64,000 bases of DNA from an uncultured Alphaproteobacteria bacterium (GCA_902576905.1 CACGWW010000002.1:62001-126000), one strand, 5' to 3'. Positions 16,487 through 25,673 are shown, counted from the stretch's first letter. The notes: generated by a model from the sequence alone, not told the origin. A program made the numbers and translations.

Positions 16487-17953
16487 ATGAAAAATTTAAG
16501 TGTGACATGTATAGGAGCTGGCGTAATAGGGTCTGGTTGGGCTGCCCGCTTATTAGTTAATGGAATAAATGTAAACGTTTTTGATAAGCGCCCAGAAAGC
16601 TACAATAGAACACGATTGTCCGTTGAAAGGGCTAAAAAATATTTCTCTCAATTAACAAAGGCCCCTTTAAGAGAAATGGGCAGTCTTACTTTTGACAAGT
16701 CTTTGGAAGATGCTCTGAAAACGTCCACTTATATAATTGAAAGTCTTCCGGAAAATTTACAATTGAAGCATGAGCTTTATAAAGAAATCGAGCACATTTC
16801 AAGTAATTCAATTATTTTGTCATCTACTTCAGGTTTCAAGCCCACTGACCTTCAAAAGTATATGAAAAATCCTCAAAGTTTGCTCGTTACACACCCTTTC
16901 AACCCAGTGTATCTGATGCCTTTGGTTGAGCTTGTTCCAGGCCAAGAAAGAGATCAGAAAATTGTTGATGATGTGCACCATTTATTGGAATACGTCGGAA
17001 TGGTACCGATAATAATTAAAAAAGAAATAGATGCCTTTGTCGCGGACAGAATGCTAGAGGCGATGTGGCGTGAAGCATTGTGGCTTATAAAAGATGATAT
17101 TTGCACTACTAAGGAGCTAGACGATATTATCACGTCTAGCTTTGGAATACGATTTGCTCAAATGGGAATGTTTGAAAGTTACCGTATTGCTGGAGGAGAT
17201 AAAGGCATGCGTCATTTCCTTGATCAATTTGGTCCTGCACTAAAATGGCCTTGGTCCAGATTGACAGATGTACCAGAGTTTAATTCTGATTTAATAGATA
17301 AAATTTGTTCTCAATCAGATGCTCAATCAGATATGTATAGCATCTCCGAGTTAGAAGATATTAGGGACAGAAACTTGGTTGAATTACAGAAAGCTCTTCG
17401 CAACAACCGTTGGGGATCTGGACGAACATTAGCGAGCTATGAAAAAGATCTTTTCGATGAACAGTCAAAAGAGGCAGAAAAAGCTAGTGGAAAAATAAGT
17501 AGTGACCTGCTAATTACCTATACAAAAACGATACCCCCTGAATGGGCAGATTATAATGGTCATATGACAGAATATCGCTATCTCAACTGTTTTGGCGATG
17601 CATCAGATGCTGTGATGCTCCATATAGGCTGTGATAAAGCCTATATCGAGGCTGGCAATTCCTATTTCACCGTTGAGACAAATATTAGGCACCTAAACGA
17701 GCTTAAGGTAGGGCAAGAAGTATATATAGAAACTAAAGTTTTAAAAGGAACTGAGAAAAAACTGCATGTTTTTCATATGTTGAGAAATAAAGAAGGAGAA
17801 CTTTTTGCTACCGGTGAACATCTTCTTCTACACGTTTCTTTAAAAACTAGAAAAACTTGTCCAGCAAGTAAACCTCTTATCGACAAATTGATAGAACTTC
17901 AAAAGCAGCATCAAGAAACAAGTGTTCCATCAGAGCCGAAAATAATTGTTTAA
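16487..17953 (+). CDS. lcdH: L-carnitine dehydrogenase fused to betainyl-CoA thioesterase
   Basis: Residues 1-~315 are a 3-hydroxyacyl-CoA dehydrogenase-type domain: NAD motif GAGVIGSGWAARLL, IESLPENLQLK, and HPFNPVYLMPLVELVPG with the catalytic His. Residues ~340-470 are a hot-dog thioesterase domain (PEWADYNGHMTEYRYL, then VETNIRHLNELKVGQEV). The pairing matches carnitine 3-dehydrogenase plus betainyl-CoA thioesterase, separate proteins in some bacteria. With the upstream BKACE it forms L-carnitine to 3-dehydrocarnitine to betainyl-CoA to glycine betaine. It is the last gene of the plus-strand operon and converges on the AhpD-like gene 28 bases away. Confidence 0.9.
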   Translation: MKNLSVTCIGAGVIGSGWAARLLVNGINVNVFDKRPESYNRTRLSVERAKKYFSQLTKAPLREMGSLTFDKSLEDALKTSTYIIESLPENLQLKHELYKEIEHISSNSIILSSTSGFKPTDLQKYMKNPQSLLVTHPFNPVYLMPLVELVPGQERDQKIVDDVHHLLEYVGMVPIIIKKEIDAFVADRMLEAMWREALWLIKDDICTTKELDDIITSSFGIRFAQMGMFESYRIAGGDKGMRHFLDQFGPALKWPWSRLTDVPEFNSDLIDKICSQSDAQSDMYSISELEDIRDRNLVELQKALRNNRWGSGRTLASYEKDLFDEQSKEAEKASGKISSDLLITYTKTIPPEWADYNGHMTEYRYLNCFGDASDAVMLHIGCDKAYIEAGNSYFTVETNIRHLNELKVGQEVYIETKVLKGTEKKLHVFHMLRNKEGELFATGEHLLLHVSLKTRKTCPASKPLIDKLIELQKQHQETSVPSEPKIIV

Positions 17954-17981
17954 TACTTTTATAAAATAGTTACTAAAGTTT

Positions 17982-18551
17982 TTATCGGCCCATGTTATAA
18001 AATTCCTCATTAGGTAACATTGAAAATGTGTTAGCTAGTCGATTACTCATAGCAAAGAAAGACGCAACTGAGGCTATTCGCCACGCGTCTTCAATATCAA
18101 AACCAAAACTTTCTAAAATTTTAAAATCAGAGTCATTTATGTTCTGCGACTCCTTTGCTACTTTCACGGCAAAATCAAGCATAGCACGTTGTCTCTCAGT
18201 TATTTTACTCTTTTTATAGTTTATAGCTATTTGGTCTGAAATATTTTTATCTTTGGATCTTATTCTCAAAACCGCTCCATGAGAAACTACACAATAAAGA
18301 CAATCATTTTGTGCGGAGGTAGCCACAACGATCATCTCCAATTCGGCTTTCGTTATATTACACTCTGTCTCCATAATAGCATCATAGTAAGTACAAAAAC
18401 CTCTAAACTCATCAGGTTTTCTTGCCATTATCATAAAGACATTTGGTACAAAGCCTGTCTTTTCTTGCACTGACTGAATCTTCGTTTTCACGTCCTCTGG
18501 TAAATCCTCCAAATTTGGTATCGACGATCTGCTAATAGGTCTATTGTCCAT
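17982..18551 (-). CDS. AhpD-like peroxidase-related protein (carboxymuconolactone decarboxylase family)
   Basis: The 189 residues form an all-helical CMD/AhpD fold. The redox motif is CLYCVVSHG (~residues 84-92), with the two Cys and the downstream His seen in peroxidase-related members. The N-terminal KTGFVPNVFMIMARKPD is typical of the uncharacterised peroxidase-related subfamily. Its start overlaps the liuC-like hydratase stop by 11 bases, so it is the last gene of the urea/hydratase transcript. A role in removing peroxides is inferred; the fold is also used by decarboxylases, but the CxxC favours redox chemistry. Confidence 0.85.
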   Translation of the reverse strand: MDNRPISRSSIPNLEDLPEDVKTKIQSVQEKTGFVPNVFMIMARKPDEFRGFCTYYDAIMETECNITKAELEMIVVATSAQNDCLYCVVSHGAVLRIRSKDKNISDQIAINYKKSKITERQRAMLDFAVKVAKESQNINDSDFKILESFGFDIEDAWRIASVASFFAMSNRLANTFSMLPNEEFYNMGR

Positions 18552-19356
18552 AACTCTCTCCTTTTTTTACCCAAGGCGCAGGTTTCTTTTCAAAAAAAGC
18601 CTTAATACCCTGTTTACCCTCCTCCGACTCCCAACTGCTCGCAAGAATATTTGTTGTTATCTCAAAAGAATCTTCTGCTTTCCTCTCTGTAAGACTCTTC
18701 AATAGCTCTTTTGATTTTTTAATTGCGTCCGGTGAACATTTTAATATGTTATTGATTTCCTGCAATTTTAATGACTGAATTTCTTTTTTATCCTTACAAA
18801 CATAATGGATAAGACCCATCTTATAGGCCAATTCAGCATCAAAAATCTTACCACTGAAAAATACGTTACGACCGTAACTTTCTCCTAATTTCTTAATTAC
18901 GAATGGTCCAATTGTCGCGGGGATCAACCCTAGCCTTGTTTCTGTAAGGCCAAACTTTGAAGCTTGCGAAACAATTACTGTGTCAGATGTGGAGATTAGT
19001 CCTAGGCCTCCGCCAAAAGCACTTCCATTGACGATGGAAATCAATGGCATTGGAAGACTATTCATTGTTGCCAACATTTTTGCCAGCGCTCTAGCCTCGA
19101 CCAATTTTCCCTCTTTAGATTTTTTTTCTTGCTCTTTCATCCAATTTAAATCTCCTCCAGCGCAAAATGTTTTCCCATTTGCTTGAAGAAAAACTACTCG
19201 AATACTGTCCTGCGATTTTAAATGCTGCCCAACTTCTTCCAACTCATCAATCATTTTTCTATTCATGGCGTTATGCTTATCGGGTCTATTCAAAGTAATC
19301 TCACATACGCCTTGAGCATTGATGTTTACTTCAATTTCTTTAAATTTATTTTTCAA
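18541..19356 (-). CDS. liuC: Enoyl-CoA hydratase/isomerase, probable methylglutaconyl-CoA hydratase
   Basis: A 271-residue crotonase-fold protein. The oxyanion-hole segments are FCAGGDLNWMKEQ (~64-76) and NGSAFGGGLGLI (~108-119), with TETRLGLIPATIGPF following. The CAGxDLNWM form is characteristic of methylglutaconyl-CoA hydratase in leucine breakdown, the one step missing from the ivd-mccB-mccA-hmgL set at 30443-36018. It overlaps ureG by four bases (ATGA) and so is translationally coupled to urease maturation, an odd partner. See the finding on the split leucine operon. The substrate is inferred from motif and locus. Confidence 0.85.
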   Translation of the reverse strand: MKNKFKEIEVNINAQGVCEITLNRPDKHNAMNRKMIDELEEVGQHLKSQDSIRVVFLQANGKTFCAGGDLNWMKEQEKKSKEGKLVEARALAKMLATMNSLPMPLISIVNGSAFGGGLGLISTSDTVIVSQASKFGLTETRLGLIPATIGPFVIKKLGESYGRNVFFSGKIFDAELAYKMGLIHYVCKDKKEIQSLKLQEINNILKCSPDAIKKSKELLKSLTERKAEDSFEITTNILASSWESEEGKQGIKAFFEKKPAPWVKKGESYGQ

Positions 19357-19961
19357 GCTTTAAGATTTCCCATTTTCATAATCTCACCTTTTACAGCGTC
19401 CACACCTTTTTCCTGCTTCAAATTTGTGAGCAAGACAGGTTTACCATTTCTTTTAGCAATAGCATCTTGAAGCATTTGGTCTACTGAAACATCCACATAT
19501 TCCGCTAAATCAATTTTATTAATTATTAAAAGGTCGGATCTTATTATTGCAGGCCCCCCCTTTCGTGGTATTTCTTCTCCCATACACACATCTATCATAA
19601 AGATCGTATAATCTACAAGTTCTGGACTGAAAGTTGCAGAGAGATTATCTCCTCCACTTTCCAATAAGATAAGATCGAGATCAGGAAATTTTTCGGACAG
19701 TTTATCTACTGCTTGTAGGTTAATAGACGCATCCTCTCTAATCGCTGTATGGGGACATCCACCCGTTTCTACTGCTAAAATCCTTTCCGAGTTGATCACT
19801 TGTTTTTTCATTAATATTTCAGCATCCTCTTTCGTGTATATGTCATTTGTAATGACAGCCATTGATAGAGACTCTGAAAAGACCTTACATAAACTAGCTG
19901 TAAGGCTAGTTTTACCAGCTCCAACTGGTCCACCGAGACCAACTCTAAAGGCATCTCCCAT
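19353..19961 (-). CDS. ureG: Urease accessory GTPase UreG
   Basis: UreG is the GTPase that drives nickel insertion into urease. The P-loop is GLGGPVGAGKTSL (~8-20), then TNDIYTKEDAE, the metal-binding VETGGCPHTAIREDAS with Cys and His, ESGGDNLSATFSPELVD, and the guanine-specificity NKID. The 202-residue length is normal. It lies 12 bases after ureF and overlaps the hydratase gene behind it. It acts in the cytosol with UreD, UreE and UreF. Confidence 0.97.
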   Translation of the reverse strand: MGDAFRVGLGGPVGAGKTSLTASLCKVFSESLSMAVITNDIYTKEDAEILMKKQVINSERILAVETGGCPHTAIREDASINLQAVDKLSEKFPDLDLILLESGGDNLSATFSPELVDYTIFMIDVCMGEEIPRKGGPAIIRSDLLIINKIDLAEYVDVSVDQMLQDAIAKRNGKPVLLTNLKQEKGVDAVKGEIMKMGNLKA

Positions 19962-19973
19962 TTCAAAACTCCT

Positions 19974-20600
19974 CTATGACTTAAATACTTTTCCTTGAAA
20001 TTCTTCATGCAATAGTGTGCACGTATCGGTCAAATAACAAGAAGAAAATAAATCCTTGTCCCCCGATACAAGCACTTTTCGTGATATCTCATTTATTTTT
20101 TCGAAAAGATTTTTCAAAATGTTTGTTGCTCTTTTATGGCCTAAAGGCAGGAGGCGCTGAGCAGCGGCGATCAAATTACTTATATTCGATTGCAAGAATA
20201 AAGGCACTAATTCCTCTATCTTTAATTTATGTTTTTTCGCTGCAGTGCCAAGGGCAATAGGATAGGGAAGACCCAAAGGTGTGTCGCTAGCTTTGGCAAA
20301 ATTATCTCCGGTCATAACTAGCTCATTAAGTTTTGAGGCAGAACAAGAAAAAGCCAAACATAGTTCCTTCAAATCACCTAAATCTTTATCTGTTGAGATT
20401 TGATAAGCCAGCTTTAAGAATATTGCGTCATTCCTTAAAAAACCATTTTCTAAATTATTTTCAATCCACATAACTAAATCAGCTTCATTTTTAACCATCG
20501 ATTGACTAACAGCATACTCAAGCCCCTGTGAGAAATTAAAGCTCCCTGTAGGAAAGCTTGGTGAGAGCCATTGAAACATTAATTGGTTTTTACTATACAT
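19974..20600 (-). CDS. ureF: Urease accessory protein UreF
   Basis: UreF is a helical scaffold and gating protein of the UreDFG nickel-insertion complex. Family features seen: the N-terminal WLSPSFPTGSFNFSQGLEYAV (start of residues 12-32), then RNDAIFLKLAYQ and a late LLPLGHKRATNIL. At 208 residues it is slightly short for the family. It begins 14 bases after ureE. No catalytic residues are expected. Sequence conservation is low in this family, so the call leans on the SPSFPxGSF start and on position. Confidence 0.92.
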   Translation of the reverse strand: MYSKNQLMFQWLSPSFPTGSFNFSQGLEYAVSQSMVKNEADLVMWIENNLENGFLRNDAIFLKLAYQISTDKDLGDLKELCLAFSCSASKLNELVMTGDNFAKASDTPLGLPYPIALGTAAKKHKLKIEELVPLFLQSNISNLIAAAQRLLPLGHKRATNILKNLFEKINEISRKVLVSGDKDLFSSCYLTDTCTLLHEEFQGKVFKS

Positions 20601-20614
20601 GATACTTCAGATAA

Positions 20615-21061
20615 TTAGTGGGTATGGGAAAAAGTTCGGCCTACCCCATATGCGCCTGAGAGAGGTGTAAAGCAATCTTTGAAATATGAAACTTTACAGT
20701 TTAGTTTTTCAAGCATATCTGCAATTACCTTATCTTCTCTTAAGATAACAGAGTCGTTACTGATAGCACAATTTAAATGCCGATTACCAATATGCCATAT
20801 AGCTTTCATTAGATCGATAGTGTTTTTGGTTTCTACACGCATAAGTGCCTCTTTAGCGGCTAATACTTTTATCTTTTTTTTACTTTTTAAAATCAATGTA
20901 CCATTAACAGGTAATTCAGTTGCTTTATCCAATGATAAAAAGAACTCATACCCACTATCTGAAACAAGCTTTATTTTTCGTTTAAATCGTGCATCAAAAT
21001 CTAAAGAAATAGTATCATCAAACCCCAAACTTTGATCTGTAACTTCTTCTACTGTATCCAT
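20615..21061 (-). CDS. ureE: Urease nickel chaperone UreE
   Basis: UreE binds nickel and hands it to the urease assembly complex. The core AIWHIGNRHLNCAI holds the conserved His of the dimer nickel site, followed by SVILREDKVIADMLEKLNC and a FTPLSGAYG tail. The histidine-rich C-terminus of many UreEs is reduced to HTH, so bulk nickel storage is unlikely. I chose ATG 21061 (MDTVEEV), one base after the ureC stop; the frame is open to 21112 inside ureC but those residues are not family-like. This gives 148 residues. Confidence 0.92.
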   Translation of the reverse strand: MDTVEEVTDQSLGFDDTISLDFDARFKRKIKLVSDSGYEFFLSLDKATELPVNGTLILKSKKKIKVLAAKEALMRVETKNTIDLMKAIWHIGNRHLNCAISNDSVILREDKVIADMLEKLNCKVSYFKDCFTPLSGAYGVGRTFSHTH

Positions 21062-21062
21062 A

Positions 21063-22773
21063 TTAATATAAAAAATATCTCTGTGCCATAGGCAATTCCC
21101 TGGCAGGCTCACAAGTTATTAATTCTCCATTTAACCGCACTTCATAAGTTTCAGGATCCACCTCAATCTCTGGACATAGATCGTTTAGCTTCATACTTTT
21201 TTTAGATATGTTTCTTGTATTCTCTATAGGAACAATTTTTTTCCTTAAGGTAAGCTCATCTAGGACTTTATTTTCACTTGCCGATTGAGAAACAAATATG
21301 ATTGAGTTTGTCTCCATTGACCTTCCATACGCACCAAACATCGGTCTGCTATATACTGGTTGAGGAGTTGGGATAGACGCATTGGGATCTCCCATTTGAG
21401 CACAGGTAATAACACCCCCTATCAGTACCATTTCAGGCTTTACACCAAAAAAAGCTGTATTCCATAAAACAAAGTCAGCTCTTTTTCCAATTTCTATACT
21501 GCCTATATGATTTGACATACCATGTGCTATCGCTGGATTAATAGTATATTTCGCTATATATCTTTTTATTCGTAAATTATCATTATCACCCTTCTCCTCC
21601 GATAACCTTCCTCGCTGCTTTTTCATTTTGTCAGCTGTTTGCCATGTTCGGATAATAACTTCTCCCACACGGCCCATTGCTTGGCTATCGGAAGCAATAA
21701 TAGACATAGCACCAACATCATGAAGTATATCTTCTGCTGCAATTGTTTCTTTTCTAATCCTGCTTTCTGCAAAAGCAACATCTTCAGGTATAGATTTATC
21801 AAGGTGATGACATACCATTAACATATCCAAATGCTCTTCAATAGTATTAATAGTGTACGGTCTTGTCGGATTAGTCGATGAGGGAATAACATTTTCTTCT
21901 CCAGCAAGCTTTATAATATCCGGCGCGTGTCCACCTCCAGCTCCCTCAGTATGGAACGCATGTATCGTTCGTCCACCAATTGCTTTAATAGTATTTTCCA
22001 CAAACCCACTCTCATTGAGAGTATCGGTATGAATCATTACTTGCACATCCAATTCGTCAGCTACATTTAAACAGCAATCGATAGCTCCCGGCGTCGTGCC
22101 CCAGTCTTCGTGGAGCTTTAAAGAAGAAGCGCCTGCCCTTACTTGTTCCCTTAGCGCCTCAGGTAGACTTGCGTTCCCTTTCCCTGCGAAAGATAAATTC
22201 ATTGGAAAGGCATCAGCTGATTGCAACATTTTTCCAATGTTCCAAGGACCCGGCGTGCATGTGGTTGCAAGCGTTCCATGCGCAGGACCAGTTCCCCCTC
22301 CTAACATTGTAGTGAGGCCCGAGTGAAGTGCGTCTTCAATTTGTTGGGGGGCAAATAAAATGAATATGAGCATCCATGCCACCGGCCGTCAAAATTTTTC
22401 CTTCCCCAGCGATGACCTCTGTTGCTGGACCCACTATTATATTCACGCCACTTTGAATGTCTGGATTTCCAGCTTTTCCTATAGAGTGGATCTTTCCATT
22501 TTTTACGCCGATATCTGCTTTGTATATTCCTAAATAATCGATTACTAATGCATTAGTTACAACTAAATCAACTGCTCCATCTGCTCTCGTCACTTGGCTC
22601 TGTCCCATTCCATCTCTTATGACTTTGCCACCACCGAACTTCACCTCCTCACCATATATAGTGTAGTCGTGTTCAACCTCTGCAAAAAGTTCAGTATCAG
22701 CCAATCTTACTCTGTCTCCAGTTGTTGGCCCAAAAATGCTTGCATACTTTTCTCTAGAAACTTTCTGCGCCAT
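21063..22773 (-). pseudogene. ureC: Urease alpha subunit, split by a +1 frameshift
   Basis: The catalytic urease subunit is read from two frames. Codons 1-~143 from 22773 end with [12 protein letters not shown] and then hit a stop; the other frame continues as [15 protein letters not shown] and runs to 21063. One extra C in the C6 run (plus-strand G6 at 22346-22351) explains the break; with C5 the protein is ~569 residues, normal length. All active-site parts after the break are intact: LKLHEDWG with the carbamylated Lys, [24 protein letters not shown], the flap MVCHHLD and [11 protein letters not shown]. That preservation argues for a recent or artefactual break. It overlaps the ureB stop by one base. 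Confidence 0.9.
22346..22351 (-). other. Probable frameshift site (C6 in coding strand)
   Basis: Six G on the plus strand inside ureC. Five would restore the reading TGCCCCCAACAA (Cys-Pro-Gln-Gln), the normal urease sequence. It is the third +1 homopolymer break of the window. Confidence 0.85.
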
Positions 22774-23078
22774 TATAAATCACCCATTATTTTTTTATTA
22801 AATCCGTATACTTTTCTATCCCCATGAAAAGAAATTAGATTTACAGTTTTAGTTTGGCCCGGTTCAAATCGTATCGCCGTTCCAGAGATAATATCAAGCC
22901 TCATCCCTCTTGATTTCTCTCTAGAAAATTTTAATGCTTCATTAGTCTCAAAAAAGTGATAATGACTTCCTACTTGAATAGGGCGGTCTCCTGTGTTGGA
23001 AACCTCCACTTCTATAGCTTCTGAGCCTGCATTAATCTCTAACTCTTCGTCCGATATAATTATTTCTCCTGGTATCAT
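22773..23078 (-). CDS. ureB: Urease beta subunit
   Basis: A 101-residue structural subunit of urease. The conserved opening [18 protein letters not shown], the [20 protein letters not shown] block and the [25 protein letters not shown] end are all present. It is separate from ureA, as usual in bacteria outside Helicobacter. It starts eight bases after ureA and shares one base with ureC. It assembles in the cytosol as part of the UreABC trimer of trimers. Confidence 0.97.
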   Translation of the reverse strand: MIPGEIIISDEELEINAGSEAIEVEVSNTGDRPIQVGSHYHFFETNEALKFSREKSRGMRLDIISGTAIRFEPGQTKTVNLISFHGDRKVYGFNKKIMGDL

Positions 23079-23086
23079 TTTTTCCT

Positions 23087-23389
23087 CTATCTTATTGGGT
23101 GATGCACTGTCACTAATTTAGTCCCATCTGGGAACGTTGCTTCAACTTGAACCTCATGTATCATTTCAGCTACCCCCTCCATACAATCCTCTTTGGAAAT
23201 TATGGTTCCTCCAGCTGACATAAGATCCGCTACAGACCGACCGTCTCTTGCTCCCTCCATTACAAAATTTGTTATAAGAGCTATAGCTTCCGGATGGTTT
23301 AGTTTCACTCCCCTATTTTTACGGTCGGTTGCAACCATAGCTGCCACTGCTATCATTAGTTTATCTTTTTCACGAGGCGACAGATTCAT
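23087..23389 (-). CDS. ureA: Urease gamma subunit
   Basis: A 100-residue urease gamma subunit with [20 protein letters not shown] at the start, then [27 protein letters not shown] and the end [15 protein letters not shown], all hallmarks of the family. It follows ureD by 15 bases in the order ureDABCEFG. It is a structural subunit with no catalytic residues of its own. Confidence 0.98.
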   Translation of the reverse strand: MNLSPREKDKLMIAVAAMVATDRKNRGVKLNHPEAIALITNFVMEGARDGRSVADLMSAGGTIISKEDCMEGVAEMIHEVQVEATFPDGTKLVTVHHPIR

Positions 23390-23404
23390 TTATATCTCCC
23401 TTAT

Positions 23405-24214
23405 TTATACTTTCCACACGTTAGGTGTATCTACTTGCCAAATCTCCAATAGTAGATGTATAGCTCTATCTTTAATTGCTTTTGCATCTGATCCAAACAT
23501 TCGCACTAGCAAGCAATCATTTCTTAGACTGCTTCCAAAATATACATTTTCATTATCTTTTTTCATATTTTTTAATTTTTGTTCATAAGCCACTGCTTTA
23601 GCCCCTATGTAATAAAATGACGCGTAAGACTTTATACCCTTTAAACCGGCGCAGTGTAGTGGGACACTTTCTTTCCAACCTGACTGGTCAAAATATATCA
23701 GTTTATCTCCCTTATAAATTTTCCAGTTATCATAAAAATTGGATTTTTTAATATTTTCTCCCATCGCAGACCGACCAAGAACTATCTGATCAAAGGCAAG
23801 AAATTCTGAATTATCTTCGATATGTATCGTAATCTTTCTTGAGAGATCACTTTTTGAAAAAAGGATAGTGTCTTGGGGTAGCCAAAGTAATTTACTGTTT
23901 TTGCTTACGAAAAAAGTCGCTTTGACCTCAGCTGATCCATTGCTCGCTTTATAAACCTTTTCCGATGCCTGTGTTGTAACGACAATAGAACTTTCTTCAG
24001 CGGCTTCTATCGAGCACTCAAATTTATCACCTCCTGTGATACCGCCAGCTGTATTAATAACAACACATTCCTTAATTTTAGAAAAGTTTTTAGGGAAAAA
24101 AAGTCTTGATGAGCCTTCTTGATAAAGTTCGCCAATTCTATTCTGACTACCTCTTATTGTAGCTTTTAGTGTGCCTGTGGCTCTTTCAAGTGGCTGATAC
24201 ATATATCTCTTCAA
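23405..24214 (-). CDS. ureD: Urease accessory protein UreD
   Basis: UreD docks on the urease apoprotein and connects it to UreF and UreG for nickel delivery. The family patterns seen are EGSSRLFFPKN, VVINTAGGITGGDKFECSIEA (start of ~residues 51-71), TTQASEKVYKAS and LWLPQDTILFSKSDL. At 269 residues the length is normal. It starts 21 bases after urtE, joining the urea transporter and urease genes into one transcript. Confidence 0.94.
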   Translation of the reverse strand: MKRYMYQPLERATGTLKATIRGSQNRIGELYQEGSSRLFFPKNFSKIKECVVINTAGGITGGDKFECSIEAAEESSIVVTTQASEKVYKASNGSAEVKATFFVSKNSKLLWLPQDTILFSKSDLSRKITIHIEDNSEFLAFDQIVLGRSAMGENIKKSNFYDNWKIYKGDKLIYFDQSGWKESVPLHCAGLKGIKSYASFYYIGAKAVAYEQKLKNMKKDNENVYFGSSLRNDCLLVRMFGSDAKAIKDRAIHLLLEIWQVDTPNVWKV

Positions 24215-24235
24215 AAAAATATCTATAGTAGAATA

Positions 24236-24943
24236 CTATAAACTAACAGCTTCCAATAATTGTTTTTTTTCTAATTTATTTGTTTTTCCCTCAAGAACAA
24301 ATCTTCCTCGCTTCATCACATAAGTATAATCAGACAATTCATAAGCAAAATCAAAATACTGCTCTACCAGAACGATAGCTATTGAACCTTCCTCTCTTAG
24401 AGAACCGATAACTTTTCCAATCTGCATGATAATATTTGGCTGAATACCCTCTGTTGGTTCATCAAGTAGCAGTAGTCTTGGTCTAGTAACTAAAGCTCTT
24501 GCAATTGCCAATTGCTGTTGCTGACCACCAGATAAATCCCCCCCTCTTCTATTCAGCATATCGGAAAGGACTGGGAACATTTCAAATATCTGTCTTGGTA
24601 TAAATCTTTTTTCTTTTTCAAGGCAAGAAAAACCTATCTCTAAATTTTCTTTAACGGATAATAAAGGAAAAATTTCTCTTCCCTGAGGAACATAAGCAAT
24701 GCCATTTCTTGCCAAATTATACTGATTTAAGTTGTTCACATTACTATCTAATGCGTAGTAAGTTCCTTTTGAAATTGGATGCGAGCCTGACATTACTTTG
24801 AGTAGCGCCGTTTTCCCAACTCCGTTTGGCCCAATCACACTTGTTATCTTTCCAATTTCGGCTTTAAAATTAATATCAAATAAAATCTGTGAACCAGAAT
24901 AGTGCATATCGATATTCTCCAGAATGAAATGCTTAGCGTCCAA
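24236..24943 (-). CDS. urtE: Urea ABC transporter ATP-binding protein UrtE
   Basis: The second ATPase of the urea importer, LivF type, 235 residues. Walker A is GPNGVGKTALLK, the signature DLSGGQQQQLAIARAL and Walker B LLLLDEPTEGIQPN, whose EGIQPNI continuation is characteristic of UrtE. It overlaps urtD by 11 bases and is followed by ureD. It acts on the inner face of the membrane with UrtB, UrtC and UrtD. Confidence 0.95.
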   Translation of the reverse strand: MDAKHFILENIDMHYSGSQILFDINFKAEIGKITSVIGPNGVGKTALLKVMSGSHPISKGTYYALDSNVNNLNQYNLARNGIAYVPQGREIFPLLSVKENLEIGFSCLEKEKRFIPRQIFEMFPVLSDMLNRRGGDLSGGQQQQLAIARALVTRPRLLLLDEPTEGIQPNIIMQIGKVIGSLREEGSIAIVLVEQYFDFAYELSDYTYVMKRGRFVLEGKTNKLEKKQLLEAVSL

Positions 24944-25673
24944 GATAAACCTCTACAACTTCTTTATTTTTTGAGACATGGTCAATGCTACCTTCTGCTA
25001 GAACTGAGCCCTCGTGCAGTACTGTAACTCTACAACCCAAATTTCTTATGAAGTCCATATCATGTTCGACAACAATTATTGACTTCGTTTTTGATAAGTC
25101 ACGCAGCAATTGAACGGTCATATTCCGCTCCTTTGTGGTCATTCCTGCCGCTGGCTCATCAATAAGCAACAATTTCGGGTCTTGAGATAGTAACATCCCT
25201 ATTTCAAGCCATTGTTTCTGTCCATGACTAAGTTCACCTGCTTTTTTTGAAAGCAGACTTGTTAATTTTATTGTGCTTGCAATTTCGCCAACTCTAAATT
25301 TTTCTTGATCAGTATACTTGTAGGTCAGGGCGGCAAAGAAGCCCCTTTTGTTTTTTAGTGAAACAATTATATTTTCTTCCACAGATTGCTCTTCGAATAT
25401 AGTAGGGCGCTGAAATTTTCTTCCTATCCCCAATTTAGCAATTTGGTATTCACTCTTCTGGGTGAGTGGTATTGCCACCTCATCCCAGAGTACCTTACCG
25501 CTATCAGCCTTTGTTTTTCCTGATATTATATCCATAAGTGTGGTTTTCCCAGCACCATTAGGGCCAATAATTGCTCTTAGCTCAGGGTATCCTATCGACC
25601 AGCTTAAACTGTTGATTGCTTTGAACCCGTCAAAGGAAACAGATATGTTCCGAACTTCTAGCAAATCGTTCAT
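24933..25673 (-). CDS. urtD: Urea ABC transporter ATP-binding protein UrtD
   Basis: The first ATPase of the urea importer, LivG type, 246 residues. Walker A is GPNGAGKTTLMD, the signature LSHGQKQWLEIGMLL, which is the UrtD form, and Walker B LLLIDEPAAGMT. The switch His is in VVEHDMDFI. It overlaps urtC by four bases and urtE by eleven, so all three are translationally coupled. Confidence 0.95.
   Translation of the reverse strand: MNDLLEVRNISVSFDGFKAINSLSWSIGYPELRAIIGPNGAGKTTLMDIISGKTKADSGKVLWDEVAIPLTQKSEYQIAKLGIGRKFQRPTIFEEQSVEENIIVSLKNKRGFFAALTYKYTDQEKFRVGEIASTIKLTSLLSKKAGELSHGQKQWLEIGMLLSQDPKLLLIDEPAAGMTTKERNMTVQLLRDLSKTKSIIVVEHDMDFIRNLGCRVTVLHEGSVLAEGSIDHVSKNKEVVEVYLGR

Noticed and set aside
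17954-17981. Possible bidirectional terminator between lcdH and the AhpD-like gene
   Set aside because: Only a five-base AT stem (ACTTT/AAAGT) precedes a short T-run; too weak to claim.
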